Of a stretch of DNA of 64,000 nt, positions 52,493 through 60,658 are shown piece after piece; position 1 is the first letter of the stretch; each line of letters begins with the position of its first letter. The notes below the pieces were generated by a model, which worked only from the letters and a program-made list of their open reading frames with translations, searched no databases and was not told the origin of the DNA. The position numbers and the translations under genes were made by a program. The stretch lies in contig NZ_CANMTQ010000001.1 of the NCBI RefSeq assembly GCF_947500835.1, positions 248,001-312,000 of the forward strand. The letters run 5' to 3'. The DNA is from an uncultured Halomonas sp. (lineage in GTDB: Bacteria > Pseudomonadota > Gammaproteobacteria > Pseudomonadales > Halomonadaceae).

Positions 52493-52998
52493 TCGCCCGG
52501 TAAACCGGGCTCCTACCAACACCAGCGATCTTGTTCCCCTGTAGGAGCTCGCTTCAGCGAGCGATAGCCAACCACGTCCTCGCCCGATAAGTCGGGCTCC
52601 TACCAACACCAGCGATCTTGTTCTCCACTAGGAGCTCGCTTCAGCGAGCGATAGCCAGCCACTCCTCGCCCGGTAAACCGGGCTCCTACCAAAACCAGCG
52701 ATCCTGTTCCCCTGTAGGGGCTCGCTTCAGCGAGCGATAGCCAGCCACTCCTCGCCCGGTAAACCGGGCTCCTACCAAAACCAGCGATCTTGTTCCCCTG
52801 TAGGGGCTCGCTTCAGCGAGCGATAGCCAGCCACTCCTCGCCCGGTAAACCGGGCTCCTACCAAAACCAGCGATCTTGTTCCCCTGTAGGAGCTCGCTTC
52901 AGCGAGCGATAGCCAGCCACCCCTCGCCCGGTAAACCGGGCTTCTACCAAAACCAGTGATCATGTCCATCAGTAGGAGCTTGCTTCAGCGAGCGATAG
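52493..52998. repeat. BIME array: six units of 86-87 bp
   Basis: Units begin at 52493, 52580, 52666, 52752, 52838 and 52924. Each pairs GCCCGGTTTACCGGGC-type and GCTCGCTTCAGCGAGC-type palindromes in opposite orientation, with spacer ACCAGCGATCTTGTTCCCCT. Two copies carry GGGGC instead of GGAGC, showing separate drift. Confidence 0.92.
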
Positions 52999-53003
52999 CT
53001 TGA

Positions 53004-53402
53004 TCACCGGGTCCAGTCTTCAGTTTGCAAGCCTTCCACGTAATGAAAGGCCTGGTCACTGGTTGCCAGTACAGCCCCAATATCCAGTGCGTGCACTGCG
53101 ATGAGCAGGTCCAGATCGCCGAGTGTCTTTCCTCGATTTTCCAGGTCCGCCCTGACGATTCCATAGCGATCTGTCAGCGAGCTATTCCATGCAAGCACAT
53201 CGACGCGCTGCAAGAACTCATGCACTGTTGACGCCAACCGCTTGGCCTGGGGCCGTTTTGCTAGCCCATAAAACAATTCAGCCTCGGTAATCACTGAAAT
53301 GCATAGGGATGCCATCGGTACAGCCAACATCCGTGCATCGACTGCTGGCAGCCCTTTCACAAAATGACTCACGATATTCGTATCCAGCATGATGCGTTTC
53401 AT
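53004..53402 (-). CDS. vapC: VapC-type PIN-domain toxin ribonuclease
   Basis: 132 aa from ATG 53402, which overlaps the antitoxin stop (AATGA). PIN-domain acidic residues are in place: MLDTNIVSHFVKG (first Asp), SVITEAELFYGLAKRP (Glu), and LGDLDLLIAVHALDIGAVLATSDQAFHYVEGL (Asp pair). The VapC/FitB-like layout indicates a metal-dependent RNase that commonly cuts tRNA or rRNA. Second gene of the operon. Its end is only six bases from the REP array. Confidence 0.92.
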   Translation of the reverse strand: MKRIMLDTNIVSHFVKGLPAVDARMLAVPMASLCISVITEAELFYGLAKRPQAKRLASTVHEFLQRVDVLAWNSSLTDRYGIVRADLENRGKTLGDLDLLIAVHALDIGAVLATSDQAFHYVEGLQTEDWTR

Positions 53403-53665
53403 TCCTTCCATCCTTCGAAGGGATCACGCCCCGGGTTGCCTTTTTGCTGGCGCTCCCTCGGGTCCAGAAAGCCCTGGTCAACGGCAGCATCCTGGCGTGC
53501 CGCCAGAAAGGAATCCCAATTGTCCGGGCGGCGTGAAATGATGACATCGCCAGTATCCGGATCACGCCGAATGAACACTTCCTCGCAATCATCGAAGCGG
53601 TAGGCAACGGGCAGCCGCACGGCTTGGCTTCGCCCGTTTTGAAAAAGACGTGCTTTTTGACTCAT
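53399..53665 (-). CDS. vapB: VapB antitoxin (AbrB/MazE-like DNA-binding)
   Basis: 88 aa from ATG 53665 (GGGAG upstream); a longer frame to 53755 runs through the operator and is rejected. Sequence: QKARLFQNGRSQAVRLPVAYRFDDCEEVFIRRDPDTGDVIIS (in parts: FQNGRSQAVRLP, EVFIRRDPDTGDVII), the swapped-hairpin AbrB fold of VapB, followed by a toxin-binding tail (WDSFLAARQD...DPRERQQ). It neutralises VapC and probably represses the operon through the inverted repeat at 53731-53754. Confidence 0.92.
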   Translation of the reverse strand: MSQKARLFQNGRSQAVRLPVAYRFDDCEEVFIRRDPDTGDVIISRRPDNWDSFLAARQDAAVDQGFLDPRERQQKGNPGRDPFEGWKE

Positions 53666-53730
53666 AGAGCTGCTCCCTAACCAAGTTGACCTAGGCTGCT
53701 TGTAATATCCCTGAAGCATATGCCAATAAA

Positions 53731-53754
53731 TGTCATATATCCAGGTATATGACA
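53731..53754. promoter_or_regulatory. Inverted repeat, probable vapBC operator
   Basis: TGTCATATA, six bases, TATATGACA: perfect 9-bp arms, 66-90 bases before the vapB start. TATA within the arms could overlap a -10 element. Binding by VapB is inferred. Confidence 0.65.
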
Positions 53755-53927
53755 ATCAAGACATCAAGAGATAGGCGACAAGTCATTTGTGTTTGTAGCA
53801 GCCCGGTTTACTGAATGATGGCAAAACCTGAGTGGTACATTGCTCACTGTACCGTCTCGTTTTTGAATGGAGAGGTCAGCAAGCTCACCGTCTTTATCTG
53901 GACCCGCATACCTAATAGGTGATCGAC

Positions 53928-54233
53928 ATGATTCAGACGAACCACAAGCCGACAACCGTCGGTGAAATGCTGACGCACGAGTTCCTCGAGCCACTAGGCC
54001 TGAGTCAGGTCAGACTTGCTCAAGCAATGGGGGTTGCACCACGTCTGGTCAACGAGTTGTGCCGCGATAGACGAGCGGTGACAGCGGACACAGCCTTGAT
54101 GCTTTCTCGTGTGTTCGGTAACTCCGCTCAGTTCTGGCTCAATCTCCAGCAGAAGAATGATCTCTGGAAAGCCATGCATGACGCCAAGCGTCGCGAACGT
54201 GTCGAGCGAGCACGCCCCTTGGAAAACGCCTGA
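53928..54233 (+). CDS. higA: HigA-family HTH antitoxin without a visible toxin partner
   Basis: 101 aa from ATG 53928 (AGGTGA upstream); a GTG three codons earlier is possible. Sequence: KPTTVGEMLTHEFLEPLGLSQVRLAQAMGVAPRLVNELCRDRRAVTADTALMLSRVFGNSAQFWLNLQQKNDLW (in parts), the XRE-type HTH of HigA. Normally a HigB toxin gene precedes it, but the roughly 170 bases upstream carry only a degenerate REP-like copy (53793-53821) and no HigB-like frame. It is therefore an orphan, either a remnant or a stand-alone regulator. A hairpin-forming repeat follows at 54287. Confidence 0.85.
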   Translation: MIQTNHKPTTVGEMLTHEFLEPLGLSQVRLAQAMGVAPRLVNELCRDRRAVTADTALMLSRVFGNSAQFWLNLQQKNDLWKAMHDAKRRERVERARPLENA

Positions 54234-54286
54234 TGTTCGCCGTCTCGATCCGTTTGATTAACCAGCCTATCTTGCATCCAGAAACG

Positions 54287-54342
54287 ACAGTGCCCCGGCA
54301 AATAACCGAGGCACTGTGTTCGATAAAGCGTTTCTTGTTGGC
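54287..54342. repeat. Hairpin-bearing direct repeat, copy 1
   Basis: ACAGTGCC and GGCACTGT arms flank an inner CGG...CCG, followed by GTTCGATAAAGCGTTTCTTG. A close copy is at 55181-55238, so the pair brackets hicAB. It may act as terminator of higA. Confidence 0.7.
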
Positions 54343-54381
54343 TACCTTTCAAAATATTACCCCTTCATTGGGGCGCTATCG

Positions 54382-54795
54382 TCAGCGAGCGCTGCGTTCC
54401 AGCTCATGCAGTGCGGCACGGGTGAGAAACCCCGAGCGGCTCTTGTAGTTACCGTGTTTTGCTACCGTGTTGTCGATGCGCTTGATCAGTAGATCGGGCA
54501 GCGTAACGTTGACCTTGTGGCTCTTACCCAGATACGGAGTCATATCCACTTCGACTGCTGCCCAGACCCAACCGGCGTATTCAGGGTCTGCTAGATGCTG
54601 CTCGATGGAAGTCGCGCTGGGAATAGGATCGCCATGCTCGGCCAGGCTTTCTAGGTGCCCTTCAATGGCCTCTCGTGCATTGACGATCGCCTCGTCGAAA
54701 GTGTCGCCGGCAGAGAAACAGCCGGGAAGATCGGGTACCGCAACACCATAAGCGTGCTGCTCGTCGCCAACTTCGATGGCAATGGGATAGTGCAT
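54382..54795 (-). CDS. hicB: HicB antitoxin
   Basis: 137 aa from ATG 54795 (AGGAG nine bases ahead); a much longer frame upstream overlaps hicA and is rejected. HicB core: MHYPIAIEVGDEQHAYGVAVPDLPGCFSAGDTFDEAIVNAREAIEGHLE (in parts: YGVAVPDLPGCFSAGDT, AREAIEGHL), then the ribbon-helix-helix-like C terminus KVNVTLPDLLIKRIDNTVAKHGNYKSRSGFLTRAALHEL. It covers the active site of HicA and represses the operon. Follows hicA by 41 bases. Confidence 0.93.
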   Translation of the reverse strand: MHYPIAIEVGDEQHAYGVAVPDLPGCFSAGDTFDEAIVNAREAIEGHLESLAEHGDPIPSATSIEQHLADPEYAGWVWAAVEVDMTPYLGKSHKVNVTLPDLLIKRIDNTVAKHGNYKSRSGFLTRAALHELERSAR

Positions 54796-54836
54796 ATCGT
54801 TTCTCCTATGGTGTGAGGTAGCCAGGGTTATCGGCC

Positions 54837-55019
54837 TCAGTTGAGACCGGCTTGCTTTCTGATGCCTTTTATCAAGCCCTTTTTCAAATCTTTCTTTGGA
54901 TGGGGAACAGTCACGGTACCGGGCTTGCGGGGATGTCTGAAGTGATGGTGGCTGCCCTTGATGCGATCCAGTGACCATCCATCTGCTTCGAGCTCCTTGA
55001 TCAGATCGCTGCTTTTCAC
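54837..55019 (-). CDS. hicA: HicA mRNA interferase toxin
   Basis: 60 aa if it begins at GTG 55019 (VKSSDLIKELEADGW), the usual family length; the ORF stays open upstream to a TTG at 55088 but the extra residues are unlike HicA. Motifs: GW near residue 15, then GSHHHFRHPRKPGTVTVPHPKKDLKKGLIKGIRKQAGL, with the catalytic His in GSHHHF and the VPHPKKD block. HicA is a small dsRNA-binding-fold RNase. First gene of hicAB. Start codon choice is the only uncertainty. Confidence 0.88.
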   Translation of the reverse strand: MKSSDLIKELEADGWSLDRIKGSHHHFRHPRKPGTVTVPHPKKDLKKGLIKGIRKQAGLN

Positions 55020-55180
55020 CTCCCTGCTCCTCGCTGTCTTGATGAGAGTTACAATAACTCCATGACGGTCGAAGTCAACATAAAACAATCCTTATGACTT
55101 TATAGTTACTTCCCCATCTATCACTGCGCTTCACTATCATGAATGACGATCAAGACGATACTTGGCATCGCGGCAATAGC

Positions 55181-55238
55181 GACAGTGCCCCGGCCAATGG
55201 CCGAGGCACTGTCGTTCGATAAAACGTTTCTTGTCGGG
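55181..55238. repeat. Hairpin-bearing direct repeat, copy 2
   Basis: GACAGTGCC and GGCACTGTC arms around a perfect inner CGGCCAATGGCCG, followed by GTTCGATAAAACGTTTCTTG. Near-identical over about 55 bases to 54287-54342 but with different flanks. Confidence 0.7.
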
Positions 55239-55249
55239 TCAGGAATGGA

Positions 55250-56278
55250 TCATCGCCGCGCCCACCAGAATGCCTGGGCGCGGGCTGGGTCACCGACATC
55301 CCTTGCCTTGTCGGCAGCACGCGCGGCCATGCGCCGAGACTCCGCGGGATGATCCAGTAGTCGCTGCAGGCAAAACCGCCAGGATGCGGGGCTATCCTCT
55401 GCCAGCAGGCCGTTTTCTTCGTCCGTCACGATATCGGTATAGGGGGGCCGACGACTGTAGATGCCCACTCCGCCCATCGCGGCGATGTCCAGGAACTTGA
55501 TATGGGACTTGCCCGCGTTGAAGGGTGTTGGCCACAGCGGCGCAATGCCAATGTGCAGGCGGCGCCGGCTTTGGTAACGACGAAAGGCATGCCAGCTCAG
55601 TGGTGCTGGGGTTGTCACCCGGGGTAATGCGGCCAATGCGGCGGGGGCGTGTTGCCCCAGCATGATCTCGAGGGAAAGATCCGGAGTGCGATCGTGTATG
55701 GAGACCAGTGCCGGCGCGATATGCTCCAGATCCGGCAGATGGGCGCGGGTGCCATGAAAGCCCAGGCGCCAGCCCTTTTCTTCGAAATGAGACTGGGGTG
55801 GTAGTGCTGCGATCAATGGCGGCGTTAGTACCGACACGCAGCGATGGCGCTTTACGAAGCGCTCGGCCAGCGATTGGCTGCACGCCACCACCTCGTCGGC
55901 CAGGTTGAGCAGACGCGGCTGCTGTTCACTGGCAATACGCCCCATGCGCTGTCGATAAGCGATCGGCAGCCGCGGGTCCTTGGCGGCCGCCGGGATATCG
56001 TCGTCGATCAGATAATGCAGACTCGCTAACCCTGGCCGCTGGCGTTCGAGCATCTCGATCCAGGGTAGCCCGAGCGATCGGCATACCAGTACGTGCGCCC
56101 CGCGCAGCCCGTGTTCGAGCCATGGCCAGCACCATCCTGGGGAGCGCCAACGGCGGGTGTCCAGGCGCCGTACCGTCATGCCCTGGGCGCGTAGCCAGGG
56201 TGCTACAGAACGCAAAAAGTAGATATCTTCGGTGGGTCGAGCCCCATCGCTGAGCACCATCCAATGCCCCTGGGCCAT
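55250..56278 (-). CDS. GT-B-fold glycosyltransferase-like protein
   Basis: 342 aa from ATG 56278 (MAQGHWMVLSDGARPTEDIYFL). Features: ALVCR-type HVLVCRSLGLPWIEML, LHYLIDDDIPAAAKDPRLP, LADEVVACSQSLAERFVKRH, WRLGFHGTRAHLPDLEHIAPALVSI, IGIAPLWPTPFNAGKSHIKFLDIAAMGGVGIYS (in parts). The last block, APLWPTPFNAGKSHIKFLD, is the donor-site region of GT1/GT4-like enzymes acting on surface polymers. It stands alone between hicAB and a REP array and reads in the same direction as the GT2 gene downstream of that array. Acceptor and sugar unknown. Confidence 0.75.
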   Translation of the reverse strand: MAQGHWMVLSDGARPTEDIYFLRSVAPWLRAQGMTVRRLDTRRWRSPGWCWPWLEHGLRGAHVLVCRSLGLPWIEMLERQRPGLASLHYLIDDDIPAAAKDPRLPIAYRQRMGRIASEQQPRLLNLADEVVACSQSLAERFVKRHRCVSVLTPPLIAALPPQSHFEEKGWRLGFHGTRAHLPDLEHIAPALVSIHDRTPDLSLEIMLGQHAPAALAALPRVTTPAPLSWHAFRRYQSRRRLHIGIAPLWPTPFNAGKSHIKFLDIAAMGGVGIYSRRPPYTDIVTDEENGLLAEDSPASWRFCLQRLLDHPAESRRMAARAADKARDVGDPARAQAFWWARR

Positions 56279-56310
56279 CGGTATCTCGTATCCTTTGCCT
56301 TGTCCTATTA

Positions 56311-56773
56311 TCGCCCGGTAAACCGGGCTCCTACCAACACCAGTGATCATATCCATCGGTAGGAGCTTGCTTCAGCGAGCGATAGCCAACCACGTCCTCG
56401 CCCGGTAAACCGGGCTCCTACCAACACTACCGGTCTTGGCATCTGTAGGAGCTCGCTTCAGCGAGCGATAGCCAACCACGCCCTCGTCCGGTAAACCGGG
56501 CTCCTACCAAAACCAGTGATCATGTCCATCAGTAGGAGCTTGCTTCAGCGAGCGATAGCCAACCACGTCCTCGCCCGGTAAACCGGGCTCCTACCAACAC
56601 CACCGGTCTTGGCATCTGTAGGAGCTTGCTTCAGCGAGCGATAGCCAACCACGCTCTCGCCCGGTAAACCGGGCTCCTACCAACACCAGTGATCATATCC
56701 ATCGGTAGGAGCTCGCTTCAGCGAGCGATAGCCAACCACGCCCTCGTTCGGTAAACCGGGCTTCTACAAAACC
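56311..56773. repeat. BIME array with a 173-bp higher-order period
   Basis: Units begin at 56311, 56398, 56484, 56571, 56657 and 56744 (partial), lengths alternating 87 and 86 bp. Spacers alternate between CCAGTGATCATATCCATC and CCACCGGTCTTGGCATC, so a two-unit block has itself been duplicated. Confidence 0.92.
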
Positions 56774-56779
56774 ATCCTC

Positions 56780-59107
56780 TCAGCGCAGCGAGAAATCCTC
56801 ATAGGCCAGGGTCAGGTTGGGGTTATAGGCCGGGTCGCTGTCCAGCTGCGGCCCCCAGGTGCGGCGCATGTAATCGATTTCTCGCTGAGCACGGGCGCGC
56901 TTCCTGGGGTTGTCGTCCGCCCCTCGAGAGACGGATTCGTGGTGATAAAGCTCCGCATGGGGGGTCCAGAGATTACGGTACCCTGCCTCCCGCACCTTCA
57001 GGCATAGGTCCACATCGTTGTAGGCGACGGTGAGGCTTTCTTCGTTGAGGCCGCCGACCTCCTCGAATACCGTCTTGCGCAGCAGCAGGCAGGCGGCGGT
57101 GACCGCGGAAAGGTTCTGCACCAGCTGCAGCCGGTCGCGATAGCCGGAATGCGCGCGGGGGAAAAAGCGATGAGCGTGGCCGGCAACGCCGCCCAGTCCA
57201 AGGATCACGCCCCCATGCTGGATGCTGTCGTTGGGATAATAGAGCTTGGCGCCCACGCAGCCGATCTCTTTACGGCAGACCTGACGCACCATCTCGCATA
57301 GCCAATCGTCGTTGATCGGCTCGATGTCGTTGTTGACCAGGCCAAGAATGCTGCCTTGGGCATGTCGGGCGCCGAAGTTGTTGATGGCCGAATAATTGAA
57401 GGGTTGATTCCAGCGCAGTATCCGCACTCGCGGGTCCGTGGAGACGGCCGTCATGTAGGCCAGGGTTTCCTTGCAGCTGGATTGGTTGTCGAGAATCAGC
57501 ACCTCGAAATTGGCGTACTCGGTGTGCTCGAGAATCGCATCGACGCAGGGCTTGAGAATCTCGACTCGATCTCGAGTGGGGATCAGCAGGCTCACCAAGG
57601 GCTGGGGGTCCGGCAGCGGCCACTGCACACGATAGCTGCGGGGCATCACGCCTCGCGTTGCCTTGGCGCCGGGTGCGGCGCTTGCCAGGTATTCGTTTAC
57701 GGCGCGAAGCCCTGGCTCGCTGCTCTCTTTGGTTAGCGTCTCTGCCGCCCTTTCATGTACCAACGTCTGCTCGACGACATTCCCGTCACGCCGATGATGG
57801 AGCACGAATGACACATGCCGGATCTGATCGGTCGTCAGGCCCCGGGTGAAACGCAGGGTCAATTCATGGCTGGGGTCCGTTTCGAAACCCTCGCGAAAAC
57901 CGCCCAGGTGGCGAAGGCGCTCAGTGCGATACAGCGCAACGTGGCCGATATAGTTTTGCGCAAGCAACAGATCCGGATTCCACTGCGGCTTGAAGTGGGG
58001 ATCACACCGGTTGTCGTCCTCGTCCAGCGCGTCTTCATCGCCATAGAGCAGTTCTGCCTCGGGATGGCGGTTGAGCGCGTCAATCAGATGATAAAGCGCA
58101 TTCGGCGTCAACCGGTCCCTGCCCTCGAGCACCGCCGTGAAATCTCCTTGGGCAAGGGCCAAGGCCGCATTCCCCGCTGCAGCGCTGCCGGCCTGTTCGC
58201 TACAGGGAACAAGAACGATACGCGTGTCCTGGCTCGCGAAGCGCTCGAGCACGGCGCGCATCTCCGCTGTACTGGCCGCGGACTCGGCAATGTACAGCTG
58301 CCAGGCCGTATAGCGCTGTGCCAGCACCGACGCGATGCAGGCCGCAAGCCATTCAGGCGATGCGCCGCCAGCTATCAGCACCATTGAAAGGGTCGGCCGA
58401 TAGTCCAGTTTTGCTAGCCGCACTGCGACCTGACGCGAATCCGGCTCCCGCATCGGCTCTATATGGCTCAGCCAATAGCGGTAATGGCTTTCCGGCGCGC
58501 AGTGCATGAAGGTTTCTTCATAATGGGCAACCGCCAGACTCTTCCAGCTCAAGCCGTCCTCGACCGCTTCCCGCTTTATCGATTGGATGACCTCCTGGGT
58601 CGGGAGATCGCGATACTGCGGATGGAGGCTGCTCAAACGCCGGGCCATGCGGTCGTAGGCAAAACGCGGCGTCAGCCATACCAGTCTCAGGTGGGAAATG
58701 GTGAAAGCCCCTTCGGACTGCAGCGGGTCCAGGCGAATCCTTCGGGTGCCGTAGGGTACGAAGCAGATGCGCTTGGTCATCTTGTTCTGACGCAGGGGCA
58801 GGAAAATACTCTGGTTTTCTTCATAGCCATCGCCGGTATCGAAATAGACCTGAACCACGGCCCGGTGCAGTTCGTGGGTCATGGTTATTTCGAGCATGTT
58901 CCAGCCCACCATCGGGCGTGGCCCCTGCAACAGGAAACTGGGGTCATCACTGGTTGCGAGCCACTGAAACCCAGTCTTGCCACTGGCTGTATTGGTCGCG
59001 TCCAGCCAGTCAACGTCACTCAGCGGGACGAGCTGAGGCGCACATACCAGGCTTGGATAGCGTATTCGGCGCCGGTCGCGTCGCTGAGACGACAGTCTGC
59101 CTTTCAT
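56780..59107 (-). CDS. Large glycosyltransferase with two GT2 domains
   Basis: 775 aa, ATG 59107 behind GGAGG. Residues 1-225 are a beta-rich lead (VGWNMLEITMT, VYFDTGDGYEENQSIFLPL). First GT2-like domain (about 235-465): LSMVLIAGGASPEWLAACIASVL, FTAVLEGRDRLTPNALYHL, LLYGDEDALDEDD (DED metal site), with PHFKPQWNPDLLLAQNYI. Second GT2 domain (about 505-760): VSLLIPTRDRVEILKPCVDAIL, VLILDNQSSCKETLAY, GLVNNDIEPINDDWL, VTAACLLLRKTVFEEVGGLNEE, YNDVDLCLKVREAGY. Such proteins make rhamnan-like or O-antigen chains in the cytoplasm. It lies 42 bases from the methyltransferase/P-loop gene and probably forms an operon with it. Confidence 0.88.
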   Translation of the reverse strand: MKGRLSSQRRDRRRIRYPSLVCAPQLVPLSDVDWLDATNTASGKTGFQWLATSDDPSFLLQGPRPMVGWNMLEITMTHELHRAVVQVYFDTGDGYEENQSIFLPLRQNKMTKRICFVPYGTRRIRLDPLQSEGAFTISHLRLVWLTPRFAYDRMARRLSSLHPQYRDLPTQEVIQSIKREAVEDGLSWKSLAVAHYEETFMHCAPESHYRYWLSHIEPMREPDSRQVAVRLAKLDYRPTLSMVLIAGGASPEWLAACIASVLAQRYTAWQLYIAESAASTAEMRAVLERFASQDTRIVLVPCSEQAGSAAAGNAALALAQGDFTAVLEGRDRLTPNALYHLIDALNRHPEAELLYGDEDALDEDDNRCDPHFKPQWNPDLLLAQNYIGHVALYRTERLRHLGGFREGFETDPSHELTLRFTRGLTTDQIRHVSFVLHHRRDGNVVEQTLVHERAAETLTKESSEPGLRAVNEYLASAAPGAKATRGVMPRSYRVQWPLPDPQPLVSLLIPTRDRVEILKPCVDAILEHTEYANFEVLILDNQSSCKETLAYMTAVSTDPRVRILRWNQPFNYSAINNFGARHAQGSILGLVNNDIEPINDDWLCEMVRQVCRKEIGCVGAKLYYPNDSIQHGGVILGLGGVAGHAHRFFPRAHSGYRDRLQLVQNLSAVTAACLLLRKTVFEEVGGLNEESLTVAYNDVDLCLKVREAGYRNLWTPHAELYHHESVSRGADDNPRKRARAQREIDYMRRTWGPQLDSDPAYNPNLTLAYEDFSLR

Positions 59108-59149
59108 CCGATTTTCCTCCCCCTAGGGGTCACCTGGGCTACCCTGGAC

Positions 59150-60625
59150 TCAGCTCGCGCCACTGATGCGCTTGATAAGCCGCTCGCCGAAACTTGACGC
59201 CTTGCGATCCGCCCCGGCCTCCACCTTCATCCTGGCCAGAGGAATCTCTTTTTCCTCCAGCACAATCCCAAGCTCCACGTTTTCGTCCAGCAGCGTTGTG
59301 TCGAGCATGAAACTGAAGCCGCACTCGTGCTGGCGCCAGAAGTCCGGTGACGTCTCCACGCCGCCGAAGACGGCGTTCAGAACATCGTTTCGAGGGCGGT
59401 CCAGTTCATGCAGCTGGCGTCCCTTCGCCGTCTTCGTATAGACCTGCATTGGCTGCTGGCAATCATTGAATCCGACCACCCAGCCCGCCACTTTCACCAC
59501 CGGCTCTTCCGCGAGCCACTGCCCGCTGACCGGCGCGTCCAGGTGCCAGCGAATGGAGGGCGCCCATTGCTTGTCCATCATCCGGGTGACAACGACCTGC
59601 TGCTCGAAGATGTCAGTTCTATGGGTCTTCAGATGCTTTTCGTAGTCCATGGCCCGGGTCGAGGCCTTTTTGGCCGGTATCAGCCTGCCCGGGTTTTCCG
59701 AGGTAATCTCGACGCTGTAATAGCCAAGCGATGCCAAAGCATCCTTGACGGACTCGCGATGCTCCTGAGGCACGAAGGAATCCAGGGCGAAGTCGCGATA
59801 TCCCGCCTGCTGGCTCCACAGGGCGGCGAGCTCTTTAACGAAACCGTCAATGAACAACTTGCGCGTCAACGTATCGATGCTGGCGGTGGTAAATTCTTCT
59901 TTGATCAGGGCACGCAGCGCCTCGGATACCTCGTGCTTACCCTGGGATACCTGCAGGTAGGTGCGATCACCGGAGACCACCGGCACCTTGGCCTGCTGAA
60001 ACAGGTGGCGGCTGACGGTGGTCTTGCCCGACCCCGGGCTTCCCATCAACAGATAGGCATAGGGCTTTAGCTTGCGCACATGCACCACATAGCGCTGCAG
60101 GGGGTCCCCAGCCTGATTGACGCTATGGCCGATTATCTTCCAGGCATAGTCGCGCAATATCGAGCCAAGCTTGCCTCGGGTAGGAAAGAAGCGCTCGTCG
60201 ATGGAGCGCTTCACCTTGATCCATGCATCCCCCGGTTCCGGGGCGATGCTGATCTCGAGCACCAGCACGCCGTCGTCACTCAAGCTCTCCATCAAGCGAT
60301 GCACAAGCCCGGCCTGATCCTCTGCGTAGTGCAGCGCCGACAGCAGCGTGATCACATCAAAGGTGCCCTCGGGCAACGCATCCCAGGACTGGGCAAGAAA
60401 CTCGCACTGGGGAAAGCGCTTTTTCGCCCGACTGATCGCCACGGCGGAGCGGTCAATGCCCAGCACCTTCTCGGCGCCGTCGAAGGCGGCATAGCCGCAG
60501 AAGAACCCTTCGTTGCAGCCCACGTCCAGAAACCGCTTGCCGGAGAACGGCGGCAAACGCAGTGCCGCCAGTTTTTCTGACGAACGTGAGCCGCCTTTTA
60601 CGCCGGGAAAGGATTGATATTGCAT
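59150..60625 (-). CDS. Methyltransferase fused to a P-loop kinase-like domain
   Basis: 491 aa. Residues 25-165: class I methyltransferase, FLDVGCNEGFFCGYAAFDGAEKVLGIDRS, VITLLSALHYAED, LSDDGVLVLEISI. Residues about 190-330: P-loop domain with Walker A YLLMGSPGSGKTTVSRHLF, then FALDSFVPQEHRESV. The last 130 residues form a beta-rich domain (VKVAGWVVGFNDCQQPMQVYT, CGFSFMLDTTLL) reminiscent of non-catalytic lead domains of nearby glycosyltransferases. A methyltransferase plus ATP-using domain recalls chain-capping proteins such as WbdD, but the kinase here is of a different fold, so the role is open. It sits between two large glycosyltransferase genes and likely acts on the same glycan. Confidence 0.75.
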   Translation of the reverse strand: MQYQSFPGVKGGSRSSEKLAALRLPPFSGKRFLDVGCNEGFFCGYAAFDGAEKVLGIDRSAVAISRAKKRFPQCEFLAQSWDALPEGTFDVITLLSALHYAEDQAGLVHRLMESLSDDGVLVLEISIAPEPGDAWIKVKRSIDERFFPTRGKLGSILRDYAWKIIGHSVNQAGDPLQRYVVHVRKLKPYAYLLMGSPGSGKTTVSRHLFQQAKVPVVSGDRTYLQVSQGKHEVSEALRALIKEEFTTASIDTLTRKLFIDGFVKELAALWSQQAGYRDFALDSFVPQEHRESVKDALASLGYYSVEITSENPGRLIPAKKASTRAMDYEKHLKTHRTDIFEQQVVVTRMMDKQWAPSIRWHLDAPVSGQWLAEEPVVKVAGWVVGFNDCQQPMQVYTKTAKGRQLHELDRPRNDVLNAVFGGVETSPDFWRQHECGFSFMLDTTLLDENVELGIVLEEKEIPLARMKVEAGADRKASSFGERLIKRISGAS

Positions 60626-60658
60626 GTCATTGTCTCTTGAAATCGATGAAGGCGAGGG

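Noticed and set aside
53764..53918. A HigB toxin upstream of higA
   Set aside because: No frame of suitable length or character; the stretch includes a degenerate REP copy.
54796..54978. 61-residue N-terminal extension of HicB
   Set aside because: It overlaps hicA on the same strand, and a good ribosome site marks the ATG at 54795.
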